From the NCBI GenBank assembly GCA_046318675.1, contig JBKCUA010000013.1:1-64000 (forward strand): a stretch of 64,000 nucleotides of DNA, read 5' to 3'. Positions 51,571-60,017 of this stretch are shown in pieces. A model generated the notes under the pieces. It had not been told where the DNA came from and made no database searches. It worked only from the letters and a program-made list of their open reading frames with translations. Numbering within the stretch: the stretch's first letter is position 1; every line of letters begins with the position of its first letter. This stretch comes from JBKCUA01 sp046318675 (lineage in GTDB: Bacteria > Pseudomonadota > Alphaproteobacteria > JAJTHO01). A program made the position numbers and the translations under genes.

Positions 51571-52527
51571 TCAAGGCGGATTGATGCTTCTAATACGTGC
51601 ATCCATCTCCGCATCGGTTTTTGGATTCCAATAAGGGCGTGCCTTATTACCCTTTGCGCAAAGTAGTATCTTGATTGGTATGGAGGGCTTACAGGTGAGT
51701 TCAGCAACGCCTTGATCAGCAAATTCTGAGTCTGGTTGTCCATTGGTCCAAGCATCAGGGTTTTCATCTCTACCATAATCAACGCGCAGCCCCGTTACCA
51801 AAGTCCCCTTAGGGCACGATCGGACGGGGGGACTATAAGGCCCCTCACCAGTGCTTGAGTTTGTGCCCATATTCAAAGGCGGACCAGCAAAAGGATTGGA
51901 GCTACTCGTAAAAAAAGTACCACTATTATCATACCCCCACTCCCAAGCGTGTTTTATCTCCTTAATAAAAAAACCAGTGTCGCTATCGCTCGGGTCCATC
52001 AGTGTAGTGGTGTGGATAATATAACAATCTTCCTGTCCCACAGGAAACGATAACACCGTATGGGATTGCAAAACGCGAGGGTTACCAAACAGCTTTCCTC
52101 CCAGACCGGTTGCAGCAGGCAGTGTAGCCGAGGCACTCACGCCCAAAAAAAATGGCCGCACCAGCGCGTTTAGATTCGTATTGGTAGAGGCACAAGGACA
52201 CCCTCGATTCTTCGCAGCCACTTCAGCATCAGCGGCCGAAGAATGAACAGTGGCGCAGACACAGGCATTGACGTTATCAAAGTTTAATAACTTAACATCA
52301 AGGCCAGATAAAAGATCGCTCACCGATTGCGTTGGGTTTTCCTGTAACCCCGCGCCCACTGCTTTGACCGCACGGGTGACGGCGGCTTTTTGCTGAATCG
52401 CCAAGGCGGCCTCCAACACCCCAATAGCAAAAAATACAAGAACCGGCAGGATAATCGCCGCCTCGATAAAGGTGAAACCTTTTTTCTCTCTAAAAAATTT
52501 TTGACAATATTGAAAAATTTTCATCAT
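51571..52527 (-). CDS. TadE-like pilus-associated protein, copy 3
   Basis: About 318 residues from ATG 52527 or 52524 (GAGGGG ribosome site). The N-terminus has a TadE-type segment, KKGFTFIEAAIILPVLVFF, with the conserved Glu, as in pseudopilin-like proteins inserted in the inner membrane. The core NACVCATVHSS, CPCAST and FFLGVSASATLP-x-LFGNP matches copies 1 and 2. The C-terminal part has RSCPKGTLVTGLRVDYG and is shorter and less Cys-rich. It starts 11 bases after copy 2. No TadA/TadB/TadC or prepilin peptidase gene is in the window. Confidence 0.7.
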   Translation of the reverse strand: MMKIFQYCQKFFREKKGFTFIEAAIILPVLVFFAIGVLEAALAIQQKAAVTRAVKAVGAGLQENPTQSVSDLLSGLDVKLLNFDNVNACVCATVHSSAADAEVAAKNRGCPCASTNTNLNALVRPFFLGVSASATLPAATGLGGKLFGNPRVLQSHTVLSFPVGQEDCYIIHTTTLMDPSDSDTGFFIKEIKHAWEWGYDNSGTFFTSSSNPFAGPPLNMGTNSSTGEGPYSPPVRSCPKGTLVTGLRVDYGRDENPDAWTNGQPDSEFADQGVAELTCKPSIPIKILLCAKGNKARPYWNPKTDAEMDARIRSINPP

Positions 52528-52537
52528 AACCCCCTCA

Positions 52538-53521
52538 TCAATGCTTTGGCGGAATGGGACAGCAGGTATAACGCACCTGATCACGGCAGCAGGTTATTTC
52601 TATATCCTCAATATATCGAGCCGTGTATGGGATATCATCTGCACAAAGCTCCCGTACACAATAGTCATAGCAATTGTTGCCCTTCGGATCACAAGACTGG
52701 CCCCACTCATCACAATAATCGCGCCTCCCATAAACTGGTTTTGTATCTTGCCATTGCGACTGAATTTTTCGAATCTGGTACCCATCCGGACATTCCCATC
52801 CTCCCCCCGCTTGATAGGTATTACCATTAATAGACATCGTGGCGGTCATCAAATCCGTTAGAGGCTTTGGAGGTATAGTTATAGTACTTTTATCTATACA
52901 CTCCTCTACCCCTGTCAGGGTCATGCTGGAGAGGAAGTAGCCACTTTGACACTCAACATTGCCGCCCAACGTTGGATCGTTGGTATTGGTGCTGTCAATC
53001 GTATAGCACTCTGTCGGATTTCCCGCAGTATCTTCCGGGGAGGCCGGAACAAAAACCGTCACGGCGTAGCGTACGGTGGTGGGGCCACCAAACAACTGAT
53101 CGCCCAGGGGGGTAAAATGCTTAACCTGTGCCTCACCGCTGATGCCCAGCCAGAAGGGGCGACGCCGATTTGTCGTATTGTCCGGGGTACACGCCCCCGT
53201 GCGGTTTGCGGCGGCGGCCTGTGCCTGCGCTTGGGTATCATGAATAGTGGCGCAGATCTTGACATTATTAATATCAATAAAGTTCGTGCTAAACTGCGCC
53301 TTCACGGATTCGACATTTTCAAAAGGCGTCTCCCGCAGGGTGCCACCGATATTATCCACGGTATTGCCCAGCTCGACCTTCCCGCCCAGCACCCATAGAC
53401 CCTCTGCCACGCCCAAGGCTATGGTCACCAGAAACGGCAATAGAACGGCCATCCCCACGGCTCCAAAACCACCACGATTCCGGTAAAATGCGGCAATGGT
53501 ACGGACGATTATTTTTTTCAT
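52538..53521 (-). CDS. TadE-like pilus-associated protein, copy 2, Cys-rich C-terminus
   Basis: 327 residues, ATG 53521 with GGAG upstream. The N-terminal segment GGFGAVGMAVLLPFLVTIAL is TadE-like but lacks the conserved Glu (Gly instead). The shared core is recognisable (NNVKICATIHD, FWLGISGEAQV, LGDQLFGG). The C-terminal third is extremely Cys-rich: ECQSGYFL, WECPDGYQIRKIQ, DYCDEWGQSCDPKGNNCYDYC and ending RYTCCPIPPKH, suggesting a disulfide-locked extracytoplasmic domain. Middle gene of the trio. Confidence 0.7.
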   Translation of the reverse strand: MKKIIVRTIAAFYRNRGGFGAVGMAVLLPFLVTIALGVAEGLWVLGGKVELGNTVDNIGGTLRETPFENVESVKAQFSTNFIDINNVKICATIHDTQAQAQAAAANRTGACTPDNTTNRRRPFWLGISGEAQVKHFTPLGDQLFGGPTTVRYAVTVFVPASPEDTAGNPTECYTIDSTNTNDPTLGGNVECQSGYFLSSMTLTGVEECIDKSTITIPPKPLTDLMTATMSINGNTYQAGGGWECPDGYQIRKIQSQWQDTKPVYGRRDYCDEWGQSCDPKGNNCYDYCVRELCADDIPYTARYIEDIEITCCRDQVRYTCCPIPPKH

Positions 53522-53587
53522 AAGCTAAACTCCTATCCACATCCGTAATTTTTTAATCATGCACATAGTGATTATTTCCATAGTATA

Positions 53588-54592
53588 TTAGTATTTTTCA
53601 GTAGGTTTTTCAAAAACAAGGGTCGTTTGCCGATCATACGAACAACAGGTATACTGATACCGGTTTGCCGTACACCGCCCCTGAAAATTCATCACATGGG
53701 GTGCCTCAAGTGTAGTTGAGCTTCCATCGCAGTGATTAACTACTGTTCCGGTACGACGAATGCCATTTCCAAACTGCAATCCGGCCAGACGCAGCATATG
53801 AGTGCCTATGGTAGGGTTATAAGGAGCTTGAACACCGCAATTAAAATGCGTATCTCCAACCCCATTGGGAGACACGACCATTGGTTTGAAAGGTCGCCCC
53901 GCCGTACCTTTAGAGGTGCTCACCCCGGTGAGAAAAAAGCCGTCCGCACAGCCGACGTGACTCTTCCCGCTTGGCTCTTCCAAAGAATAACTTTCAATGG
54001 TATAGCACGTTCTCGGCATACGCTCAAACGCTAGAACGGTATGGAAGCGATAATCAATCGTGTTGCCAAAAAACTGCCTGCCAACAAAGGACAGCGGGGT
54101 AAAAGAAGCAGAAGCACTAACACCCAAAAAAGAATCTGGTATGGTCCTTGTAACAGGATCACGTGGAAGAGGTCCTGTATTGTTCGATGTACAAGGACAA
54201 AGCGGGGTAGGCGTGGTAGCAGCAGCTGCTGCTGCAGCTGCCAATGTGGTGTGCTGCGTCACACAAAGACAGGCCGATGTTCCATTAAAGTTCACCAACC
54301 CATACCCGAGGGATCCCGCTAAACTGTTCACATTGGCGGCGGGATTTTCCCGCATCCGCACGGCCAGCTGTGCCCCTGCTTGCTCAACGCTATACCGGCG
54401 AAGCATCGTCCACGACACATCGATCAGGGCAAAAATAAAAAAAACAAACAACGGCAGAAGAAGTGCCGTCTCAATAGCAGCAATCCCCCTTTTACTGGCA
54501 ATAAGGTGCCGCGCCACCCTTTTTCCACCCATCGCAAAAACAGCATGAGCAATATTCGTGCATGAGCGGTATATATGCTTTTTTTTCATCAT
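53588..54592 (-). CDS. TadE-like pilus-associated protein, copy 1, Cys-rich C-terminus
   Basis: About 334 residues. ATG 54592 is chosen since AAGGA lies 9 bases upstream; ATGs at 54601 and 54610 are further options. The hydrophobic segment near residues 35-60 (KRGIAAIETALLLPLFVFFI) fits TadE with its Glu. The shared core follows: SACLCVTQHTT, an Ala run, CPCTSNNTG, FLGVSASASFTPL and RQFFGN. The tail has VGCADGFFLTGVS, FNCGV and NRYQYTCCSYD. First gene of the trio, with a CtrA-type site 75 bp upstream. Confidence 0.72.
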   Translation of the reverse strand: MMKKKHIYRSCTNIAHAVFAMGGKRVARHLIASKRGIAAIETALLLPLFVFFIFALIDVSWTMLRRYSVEQAGAQLAVRMRENPAANVNSLAGSLGYGLVNFNGTSACLCVTQHTTLAAAAAAAATTPTPLCPCTSNNTGPLPRDPVTRTIPDSFLGVSASASFTPLSFVGRQFFGNTIDYRFHTVLAFERMPRTCYTIESYSLEEPSGKSHVGCADGFFLTGVSTSKGTAGRPFKPMVVSPNGVGDTHFNCGVQAPYNPTIGTHMLRLAGLQFGNGIRRTGTVVNHCDGSSTTLEAPHVMNFQGRCTANRYQYTCCSYDRQTTLVFEKPTEKY

Positions 54593-54666
54593 AAAGCGCA
54601 TTCCTTGCATTGTGCCACAACCGATGCCATCTTCCGATTTGCTGTTTTAATTGTCTTCCCGAAAGA

Positions 54667-54682
54667 TTAACAAAATATTAAC
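54667..54682 (+). promoter_or_regulatory. CtrA full-site consensus upstream of the TadE-like trio
   Basis: TTAA-CAAAATA-TTAAC is an exact match to the CtrA consensus TTAA-N7-TTAAC. It lies between the stop of the lipoprotein gene (54693) and the start of copy 1 (54592), where it could control the trio. CtrA governs pilus and flagellar genes in many Alphaproteobacteria. That CtrA exists in this organism is inferred, not seen. Confidence 0.6.
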
Positions 54683-54692
54683 GTCAGGAAAC

Positions 54693-55997
54693 CTACCACG
54701 CGCCCCGGAAGCGCTCTGAAAATCGCTCTGGCGCAGGGTCAATTTCCTGGCCGCCGCTGGGGGTAATCTCAAATATAGCCAGACCGCGTTGAGCAATACC
54801 GCGATCGGTAAAGCGAAAAATCCCGTCCACCCCGGCATAGCCATTGGGGTTGCGCAGGTATGCCGGGGATGGCATTGCTCCCGTTTCGTTTTTGAGCACC
54901 GCCACCGCTAAAGCTACAGCATCATACGCCAAACTGGCCTGCCGGATGGGAGGTTTCCCGTACACTTTAATGTAACTTTCCTCAAAAGCTTGACGATTAT
55001 GAACGGGAGCGGCCGAATACCACGCCCCTGTCAACTCCCGCGCGCCGGTTCCTTTTAAAGACTCCCATGTCGCCAAGCCCATAAACTTCACCCCATTAGG
55101 GGCTAACCCTTTAGCATTAAACAACGCCACTGCTTGGGCTGCTTCACGCCCTGGGAAAGGTAAAATAAGTGCTTGAAACTCCCCCCCCGTCAAAGAACCT
55201 TCCGCCAAAGGGGCAAATGTCGCCAACTTATCCACCGCCTTTGTCATGCTGACAATATCAGTATTGCTGCGCGCCATCACCACTAGTTGACCTCCGTACG
55301 CACCAATTGCGGCCTGAGCAGCCTCTAGCATCAAGGTGCCAAAAGGCGTATCAGGAGCCAGCACAGCAAATCGGTTGCGCCCCTGTGCAATGCTGTACTG
55401 AACCAAGCGGGCAATCTGATCTTGCGGCATAAGCCCAAGAACAAACAAATTCTCTCCCGGCGCATTATCCACCAGCGTCCGATCGTTAGAGAAGGTCAAA
55501 ATCGGCACGCTGTTATTCGCTAAAGCATTATCCACCGCCCTAGCTTCCGGAGCAAACAACGGGCCGAGCACTAGGTCAACCCCATTGGCAACAGCTCGCT
55601 CTGCCATTTCCGCCGCACGCACGGGGCTGGCCTGAGTATCCAAAGGCAACAGGGTTATATTCCGCAGGCCAGATTCCGACAACGCTAGGTGTGCTGCATC
55701 CTGAAGGGACTGACCCACCACCGCTTCGCGCCCTGTCAGAGGAAGGAGAAGGGCAACTTTGAAAGATTTACCTGATGCTGGCAATGACGGTAAAAACGGT
55801 TGTTGTGCAGCAGCGATAAAAGTGTCGGATGCTGGTATTGTCGGGGTTAATGGTCGCACCGAGGTCTCGCTGGACAACGGAGGAGCCAATGTTTTCGGTA
55901 CTGACGCAGGGGGGGAAGGTCGGGACACAGGAACCCGGGGGGTACAAGCCGCCACCATCAACAGCCCCATAATAATAAAAAGAACGCTGCGCTGCAC
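54693..55997 (-). CDS. Penicillin-binding protein activator lipoprotein (LpoA/LppC-like)
   Basis: Lipoprotein of the periplasmic-binding-protein fold; the family activates PBP1A peptidoglycan synthesis in gammaproteobacteria. The 434-residue precursor starts at GTG 55997 with AGGA 7 bases upstream, and has lipobox MVAAC (Cys18). A Pro-rich linker precedes the domain about 80-434, with KVALLLPLTGREAVVGQSLQ, VDLVLGPLFAPEARAV and GTLMLEAAQAAIGAYGG. It lies divergent to rsmI, the usual alphaproteobacterial arrangement. Confidence 0.88.
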   Translation of the reverse strand: MQRSVLFIIMGLLMVAACTPRVPVSRPSPPASVPKTLAPPLSSETSVRPLTPTIPASDTFIAAAQQPFLPSLPASGKSFKVALLLPLTGREAVVGQSLQDAAHLALSESGLRNITLLPLDTQASPVRAAEMAERAVANGVDLVLGPLFAPEARAVDNALANNSVPILTFSNDRTLVDNAPGENLFVLGLMPQDQIARLVQYSIAQGRNRFAVLAPDTPFGTLMLEAAQAAIGAYGGQLVVMARSNTDIVSMTKAVDKLATFAPLAEGSLTGGEFQALILPFPGREAAQAVALFNAKGLAPNGVKFMGLATWESLKGTGARELTGAWYSAAPVHNRQAFEESYIKVYGKPPIRQASLAYDAVALAVAVLKNETGAMPSPAYLRNPNGYAGVDGIFRFTDRGIAQRGLAIFEITPSGGQEIDPAPERFSERFRGAW

Positions 55998-56023
55998 GAT
56001 TTTATCCTGTATAATGGTACACC

Positions 56024-56866
56024 ATGCCTAGCAGTATTCCCCCGGCCCTGCAACCTTCTCTGCCCCCTGGGCTGTATCTTGTTTCCACACCCATCGGCAA
56101 TCTGGAAGATATCACTTTGCGGGCTTTGAAGATTCTGCGCGAGGTTGATCGCATTGCCTGTGAAGACACCCGGCGCACCGGGCAGCTGCTCGCGCATTAT
56201 GGAATTAAAAAACCATTACAGCGGTATGACGATCACGCAGGTGCTAGGGCGCGACCCGCGCTGCTCAAAGCCCTACAGCAAGGTGAACGTATTGCCCTCG
56301 TTAGCGATGCCGGCACACCCATTATCGCCGATCCTGGGTATAAACTGGTACGGGAAGCCAGTGAGAACAGCATTCCCGTGATCCCTGTTCCCGGAGCCTG
56401 CGCTGCTATTGCGGCTTTATCCGCCAGCGGACTGCCCACCGACACATTTATCTTTCTCGGCTTTTCTCCCCGCACAAGCGGCGCACGGCGTAGTTTTTTC
56501 GAGCGATGGAAGTACGCTACTGCCACGCTTATACTTTATGAATCCGGCAACCGCTTGGCCTCCTTATGCAATGATGCCCTATTTGTACTGGGGGATCGCC
56601 CCGCCTGCCTAGCGCGGGAATTAACCAAACTGCATGAGACTTTTTACCGCAACAATCTCAGCACTGTTTATCCACAGGAAACTAGGGGCGAATATGTCGT
56701 CATCATCGGCGGCGCATCAGCAGAACAGCCCGCCACAGGCTGGGAAGATGCTTTGACCAGAACCCTCATAACCCACTCACCAAGAGATGCCGCCGCCCTG
56801 ATTGCGACACAGTTTCAAATCCCCAAGCGTACCGTATATCAAAAAGCCTTAGCTCTGCATGGATGA
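56024..56866 (+). CDS. rsmI: 16S rRNA (cytidine1402-2'-O)-methyltransferase
   Basis: Methylates the 2'-O of C1402 in the ribosomal P site. The 280-residue product has STPIGNLEDITLRAL near residue 21, CEDTRRTGQLL, the SAM region LVSDAGTPIIADPG near 90, and PVPGACAAIAALSASGLP. A TATAAT at 56010-56015 lies so close to the ATG that the transcript may be leaderless; its -35 is weak. The 3' end overlaps moeB by 8 bp. Confidence 0.95.
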   Translation: MPSSIPPALQPSLPPGLYLVSTPIGNLEDITLRALKILREVDRIACEDTRRTGQLLAHYGIKKPLQRYDDHAGARARPALLKALQQGERIALVSDAGTPIIADPGYKLVREASENSIPVIPVPGACAAIAALSASGLPTDTFIFLGFSPRTSGARRSFFERWKYATATLILYESGNRLASLCNDALFVLGDRPACLARELTKLHETFYRNNLSTVYPQETRGEYVVIIGGASAEQPATGWEDALTRTLITHSPRDAAALIATQFQIPKRTVYQKALALHG

Positions 56867-57935
56867 TCGCTACGCCCGGCAAACAATTTTACCCGGCATT
56901 GGCATCGCCGGCCAGGAGCGATTACGCCAATCTCATGTGTTGGTCATTGGAGCCGGGGGGCTTGGCTGCCCGGTACTACTCTACCTAGCCGCCGCCGGGG
57001 TAGGCCGAATTACTATCGTTGACGACGATACGATTAGCATCAGCAACCTGCACCGCCAAGTGCTGTTCACCACCGCCGACATTGGCAAGGCCAAAGTTGA
57101 GATCGCCGCCCAACGCCTCACTGCCCTTAATCCTGACGTACGTATTATCGCACGGTGTGAGCGTTTTAGTTCTATTAATGCAGAATCCTTATTAAGTGAC
57201 GTGGATGCCCTGATTGACGGCAGTGATAATTTCCCAACAAAGTTTCTGGCCGGGGACAGCGCGGCTAAAGCCAAGGTTCCCCTTGTATATGGCGCAGTGC
57301 TGGGCTTTAGCGGGGAAGTGGCTGTCTTTTCGCATGGGCACAGTAGTCCCTGCCTGCGCTGCCTATACCCTGAACCACCACAAGGGTTTGTCCCCAATTG
57401 CGCCGAAGCCGGGGTACTGGGAGCTATGGCCGGAGTTGTCGGCAGTATGCAAGCCTTACAAGCGTTAGCAATTCTCCTCAATCTTCCAAGTGCTGAAAGC
57501 AATCTCATTGTGTTCGACGGTCTAAGTGCCCTTCCCCGCCGCCTGCACATCCCAAAAGACCCCCATTGCGCCCTCTGTTCAGTCCCTAGGGAAACAATTA
57601 TACTGCCCCCCATGACTAATGTTACCGCTCCTATTGCCCTTGACGTTACGGCTGCTCTTGCTATTTCTAGTGCCTTGTTTGTTGACGTTCGAGAAACTTG
57701 GGAATGGCAGGCTGGGCATCTACCCGATGCAATACATCTGCCCCTTAGCCTTATTCAACAAAATTCTTCTGAAGCAGCAGCCACCCTGCCCACCGATCGG
57801 GTCATCGTACTATACTGTCAGGCTGGAATACGCAGCCACACCGCCGGCGTCCTCCTCGCGCCGCATATTAAAGGATTAAGCCATCTGTACGGCGGTTTTA
57901 ATGCTTGGTTACAAGAACAGAATCGCCGTGCGTAA
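56859..57935 (+). CDS. moeB: ThiF/MoeB-type adenylyltransferase fused to rhodanese
   Basis: E1-like enzyme that adenylates the C-terminus of a ThiS/MoaD sulfur carrier, with a rhodanese that passes on sulfur. The ThiF domain (about 1-245) has VIGAGGLGCPVLLYLAAAG, the Arg finger region SISNLHRQVLF, zinc cysteines CLRC and CALC, and the Cys of PNCAEAGVLGA. The rhodanese (about 262-358) has FVDVRETWEWQAGHLPDA and the active Cys in VLYCQAGIRSH. The product could serve thiamine or molybdopterin synthesis; neighbours do not decide. It overlaps rsmI and the TAXI gene. Confidence 0.9.
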   Translation: MDDRYARQTILPGIGIAGQERLRQSHVLVIGAGGLGCPVLLYLAAAGVGRITIVDDDTISISNLHRQVLFTTADIGKAKVEIAAQRLTALNPDVRIIARCERFSSINAESLLSDVDALIDGSDNFPTKFLAGDSAAKAKVPLVYGAVLGFSGEVAVFSHGHSSPCLRCLYPEPPQGFVPNCAEAGVLGAMAGVVGSMQALQALAILLNLPSAESNLIVFDGLSALPRRLHIPKDPHCALCSVPRETIILPPMTNVTAPIALDVTAALAISSALFVDVRETWEWQAGHLPDAIHLPLSLIQQNSSEAAATLPTDRVIVLYCQAGIRSHTAGVLLAPHIKGLSHLYGGFNAWLQEQNRRA

Positions 57936-58902
57936 CCGACGCTTACCCACACTATTGTACGCCATATTATTAGGCGTTTTGTGTTTCGCTGTTTCCGCTG
58001 TCGCCGCTGATACCCCTAGGTTCTTTCGTCTCGCCACCGGGCTGGCCAACGGAAGTTATTTTAATGTTGGTGCGGCACTGGCCAATATTCTTAGTGTACC
58101 AGAAGGCTCACGTCCTTGCGCCCAAGGAGGTCCGTGCGGTGTCCCGGGATTACTAGCCGTAGCTCAAACCACCCAAGGAAGCCTTGAAAATCTTTATCTC
58201 CTCAAAGATGGTCAAGTTGAGGCTGCTCTTATTCAAGCCGATATTGCCAGTGCCGCATTTGCTGGCACCAAACCCTTTGCTGGCAAGCCTTTTCCTGAAT
58301 TACGCCTACTAACAGCTTTGTACCCAGAAACACTCCACTTGGTGGTTCGAGATGACAGCCCCATTACCAACATTAAAGCACTATCAGGCCGCCGCATCGG
58401 GATTGGCGAGAGACTTTCTGGCACTACCGTGGCGGCGGAGCACCTTCTGGCCATTCTAGGTGTCCGCAATTATATTGCCGACACTCGACGCACGGATTTA
58501 GCACTGCAAGCATTGCAAAAAAAGAGTCTCGATGCTGTTATTATTATGGGCGGAGATCCCATTCCGATGCTGGTGAAGGCAACTGAACAAAATAGCCTAC
58601 GCTTTCTTCTACTATCCGACAAAGACCAACGTCGTTTATTACGCACTTTCCCCGAAACGATGCCTATCACTATTACTAGCAATATTTACAATGGTATTCC
58701 TGGACATAACGGCATTGCCATCCCAGTACTGCTTGCCGTGCGCGCTGACTTAGATACCAATATCGTTAAATCTATTACCGACACTTTGCATCGCCATGAA
58801 AATATTGTATTATTGAATAAGGTTCACCCTCTGGCTGGTTCACTTATTGAACAAAATAAAAAATATTCAAGCATCCCTCTACACGATGCTTTAAAAGAAT
58901 AA
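57928..58902 (+). CDS. TAXI-family TRAP transporter solute-binding protein
   Basis: Periplasmic binding protein of a TRAP-type uptake system. GTG 57928 gives a compact signal peptide (MRNRRLPTLLYAILLGVL to AVAA); ATG 57901 would place 9 extra residues in front. The 324-residue protein has the TAXI hallmark RLATGLANGSYFNVGAALANIL and LLKDGQVEAALIQADIA, followed by LHLVVRDDSPITNIKALSGRRIGIG. No TRAP membrane component is nearby, so its permease must lie elsewhere. Its 3' end overlaps the convergent exonuclease by 12 bp. Confidence 0.87.
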   Translation: MRNRRLPTLLYAILLGVLCFAVSAVAADTPRFFRLATGLANGSYFNVGAALANILSVPEGSRPCAQGGPCGVPGLLAVAQTTQGSLENLYLLKDGQVEAALIQADIASAAFAGTKPFAGKPFPELRLLTALYPETLHLVVRDDSPITNIKALSGRRIGIGERLSGTTVAAEHLLAILGVRNYIADTRRTDLALQALQKKSLDAVIIMGGDPIPMLVKATEQNSLRFLLLSDKDQRRLLRTFPETMPITITSNIYNGIPGHNGIAIPVLLAVRADLDTNIVKSITDTLHRHENIVLLNKVHPLAGSLIEQNKKYSSIPLHDALKE

Positions 58903-59721
58903 TTTACCGTTGCTGGCCTCCTGCCAAGCTATCAAAAAAGCTGCAAAGTGAGGCTTAGCCTCCTCATTACTGCACAAACTCACTACATCAGCTAGTGCAG
59001 CTTTATAATCATCCATCCCTAAAATGCCACGGTGCTGCTGCAACCGAAGGTACAAAAGCCAAGTGTTCAATACATCCGTTTCACAATAATCTCTTACAGC
59101 ATCAAGCTTACCTACATCCACCATTGCCGACACATCGGCACCATCCACACCAAATTTTCCCGGCAACCCAAAAGCAACAGCAACTTCGTGCATTTTAATC
59201 CTTGCCGCCGCTCCAAAATCCGAAAAAGCCTCCAATAAATCGCAATGCCAATCAATACTGTACCGACTACCGTAATTATTCCACTTATCACCACTATTAT
59301 ACAACCAAGGAGCGGCGATCCCATATTTCATTGCACGGTACTTCAATACCGGAACATCAAATGTTCGACCATTAAAGCTCACCAGACGAGGGCGACGCTT
59401 TTCCAGATGTCGGAACAGACCGCGCAACAGGTCTTCCTCGCTGCTCTCCAGCGTACCGCCGCTACGCACATCCGTGAGAAGATAGCTCTCATGCTGATCT
59501 ACACGGTGAATTTCGGCTTCAGCAAAGCTAATAGCAACCACTTTATGAAAAGGCTGACGCAAAAAGTCATTACGACCTTCAGTAGCTTGGAGATGGTATT
59601 GGCGCAAAGCCTCTCGCCGCTCGCCAACATTCGCCGAATCGCACCCCGTCAGAGCCGGAGCCGCGTCTGTATCGGGAATTGTTTCAATATCAAAAACAAA
59701 AACATGGTTATGCAGCGTCAT
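58891..59721 (-). CDS. 3'-5' exonuclease, PolB-like DnaQ fold
   Basis: A 276-residue predicted nuclease of the DEDD superfamily, of the kind related to the B-family polymerase proofreading domain. Exo I reads FVFDIETIPD near residue 8 (Asp and Glu metal ligands), Exo II SFNGRTFDVPVLKYRA near 115, and Exo III DYCETDVLNTWLLYLR near 215. No polymerase domain is present. Its cellular role is unknown; it stands alone between convergent and divergent neighbours. Confidence 0.85.
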   Translation of the reverse strand: MTLHNHVFVFDIETIPDTDAAPALTGCDSANVGERREALRQYHLQATEGRNDFLRQPFHKVVAISFAEAEIHRVDQHESYLLTDVRSGGTLESSEEDLLRGLFRHLEKRRPRLVSFNGRTFDVPVLKYRAMKYGIAAPWLYNSGDKWNNYGSRYSIDWHCDLLEAFSDFGAAARIKMHEVAVAFGLPGKFGVDGADVSAMVDVGKLDAVRDYCETDVLNTWLLYLRLQQHRGILGMDDYKAALADVVSLCSNEEAKPHFAAFLIAWQEASNGKLFF

Positions 59722-59772
59722 GCTGGTGTTTGTAGCATGATCATGTTAAAAGCGATAGTGAAAGGAGGCTGT

Positions 59773-59964
59773 ATGCCTTGGGCCTTGATTGTTTTACTTA
59801 TCCTTATCATTGCTACGCTAGCAAGCCTCATCGTTGGCTTGCTCGGCATGGCTGGCGGCGGGCAGTTCAACACAAAATTTGGCAATACCATGATGCGCCT
59901 ACGGGTAGGCCTTCAAATTATAACTTTAGCATGGTTTGCCTTTTACACCTTTGTGTTGCGTTAG
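59773..59964 (+). CDS. HIG1-type twin-transmembrane protein
   Basis: A 63-residue inner-membrane protein. ATG 59773 follows the strong AAAGGAGG site at 59761-59768, which separates it from a meaningless longer open frame that starts at 59245. Two membrane helices (IVLLILIIATLASLIVGLLG and the C-terminal TLAWFAFYTFVLR) flank a loop with GNTMMRLRVGLQ, the HIG1 signature. In mitochondria HIG1 proteins associate with cytochrome oxidase; the bacterial role is unknown. Confidence 0.82.
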   Translation: MPWALIVLLILIIATLASLIVGLLGMAGGGQFNTKFGNTMMRLRVGLQIITLAWFAFYTFVLR

Positions 59965-60017
59965 AGAAAAATTTATCTTTTGGGCTGAAAACTCTATTTC
60001 TACAAGGAGGGCACAAT

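Noticed and set aside
59245..59964. A 239-codon frame ending with the HIG1-type protein
   Set aside because: The upstream part is antisense to the exonuclease; a strong AAAGGAGG site marks the true start at 59773.
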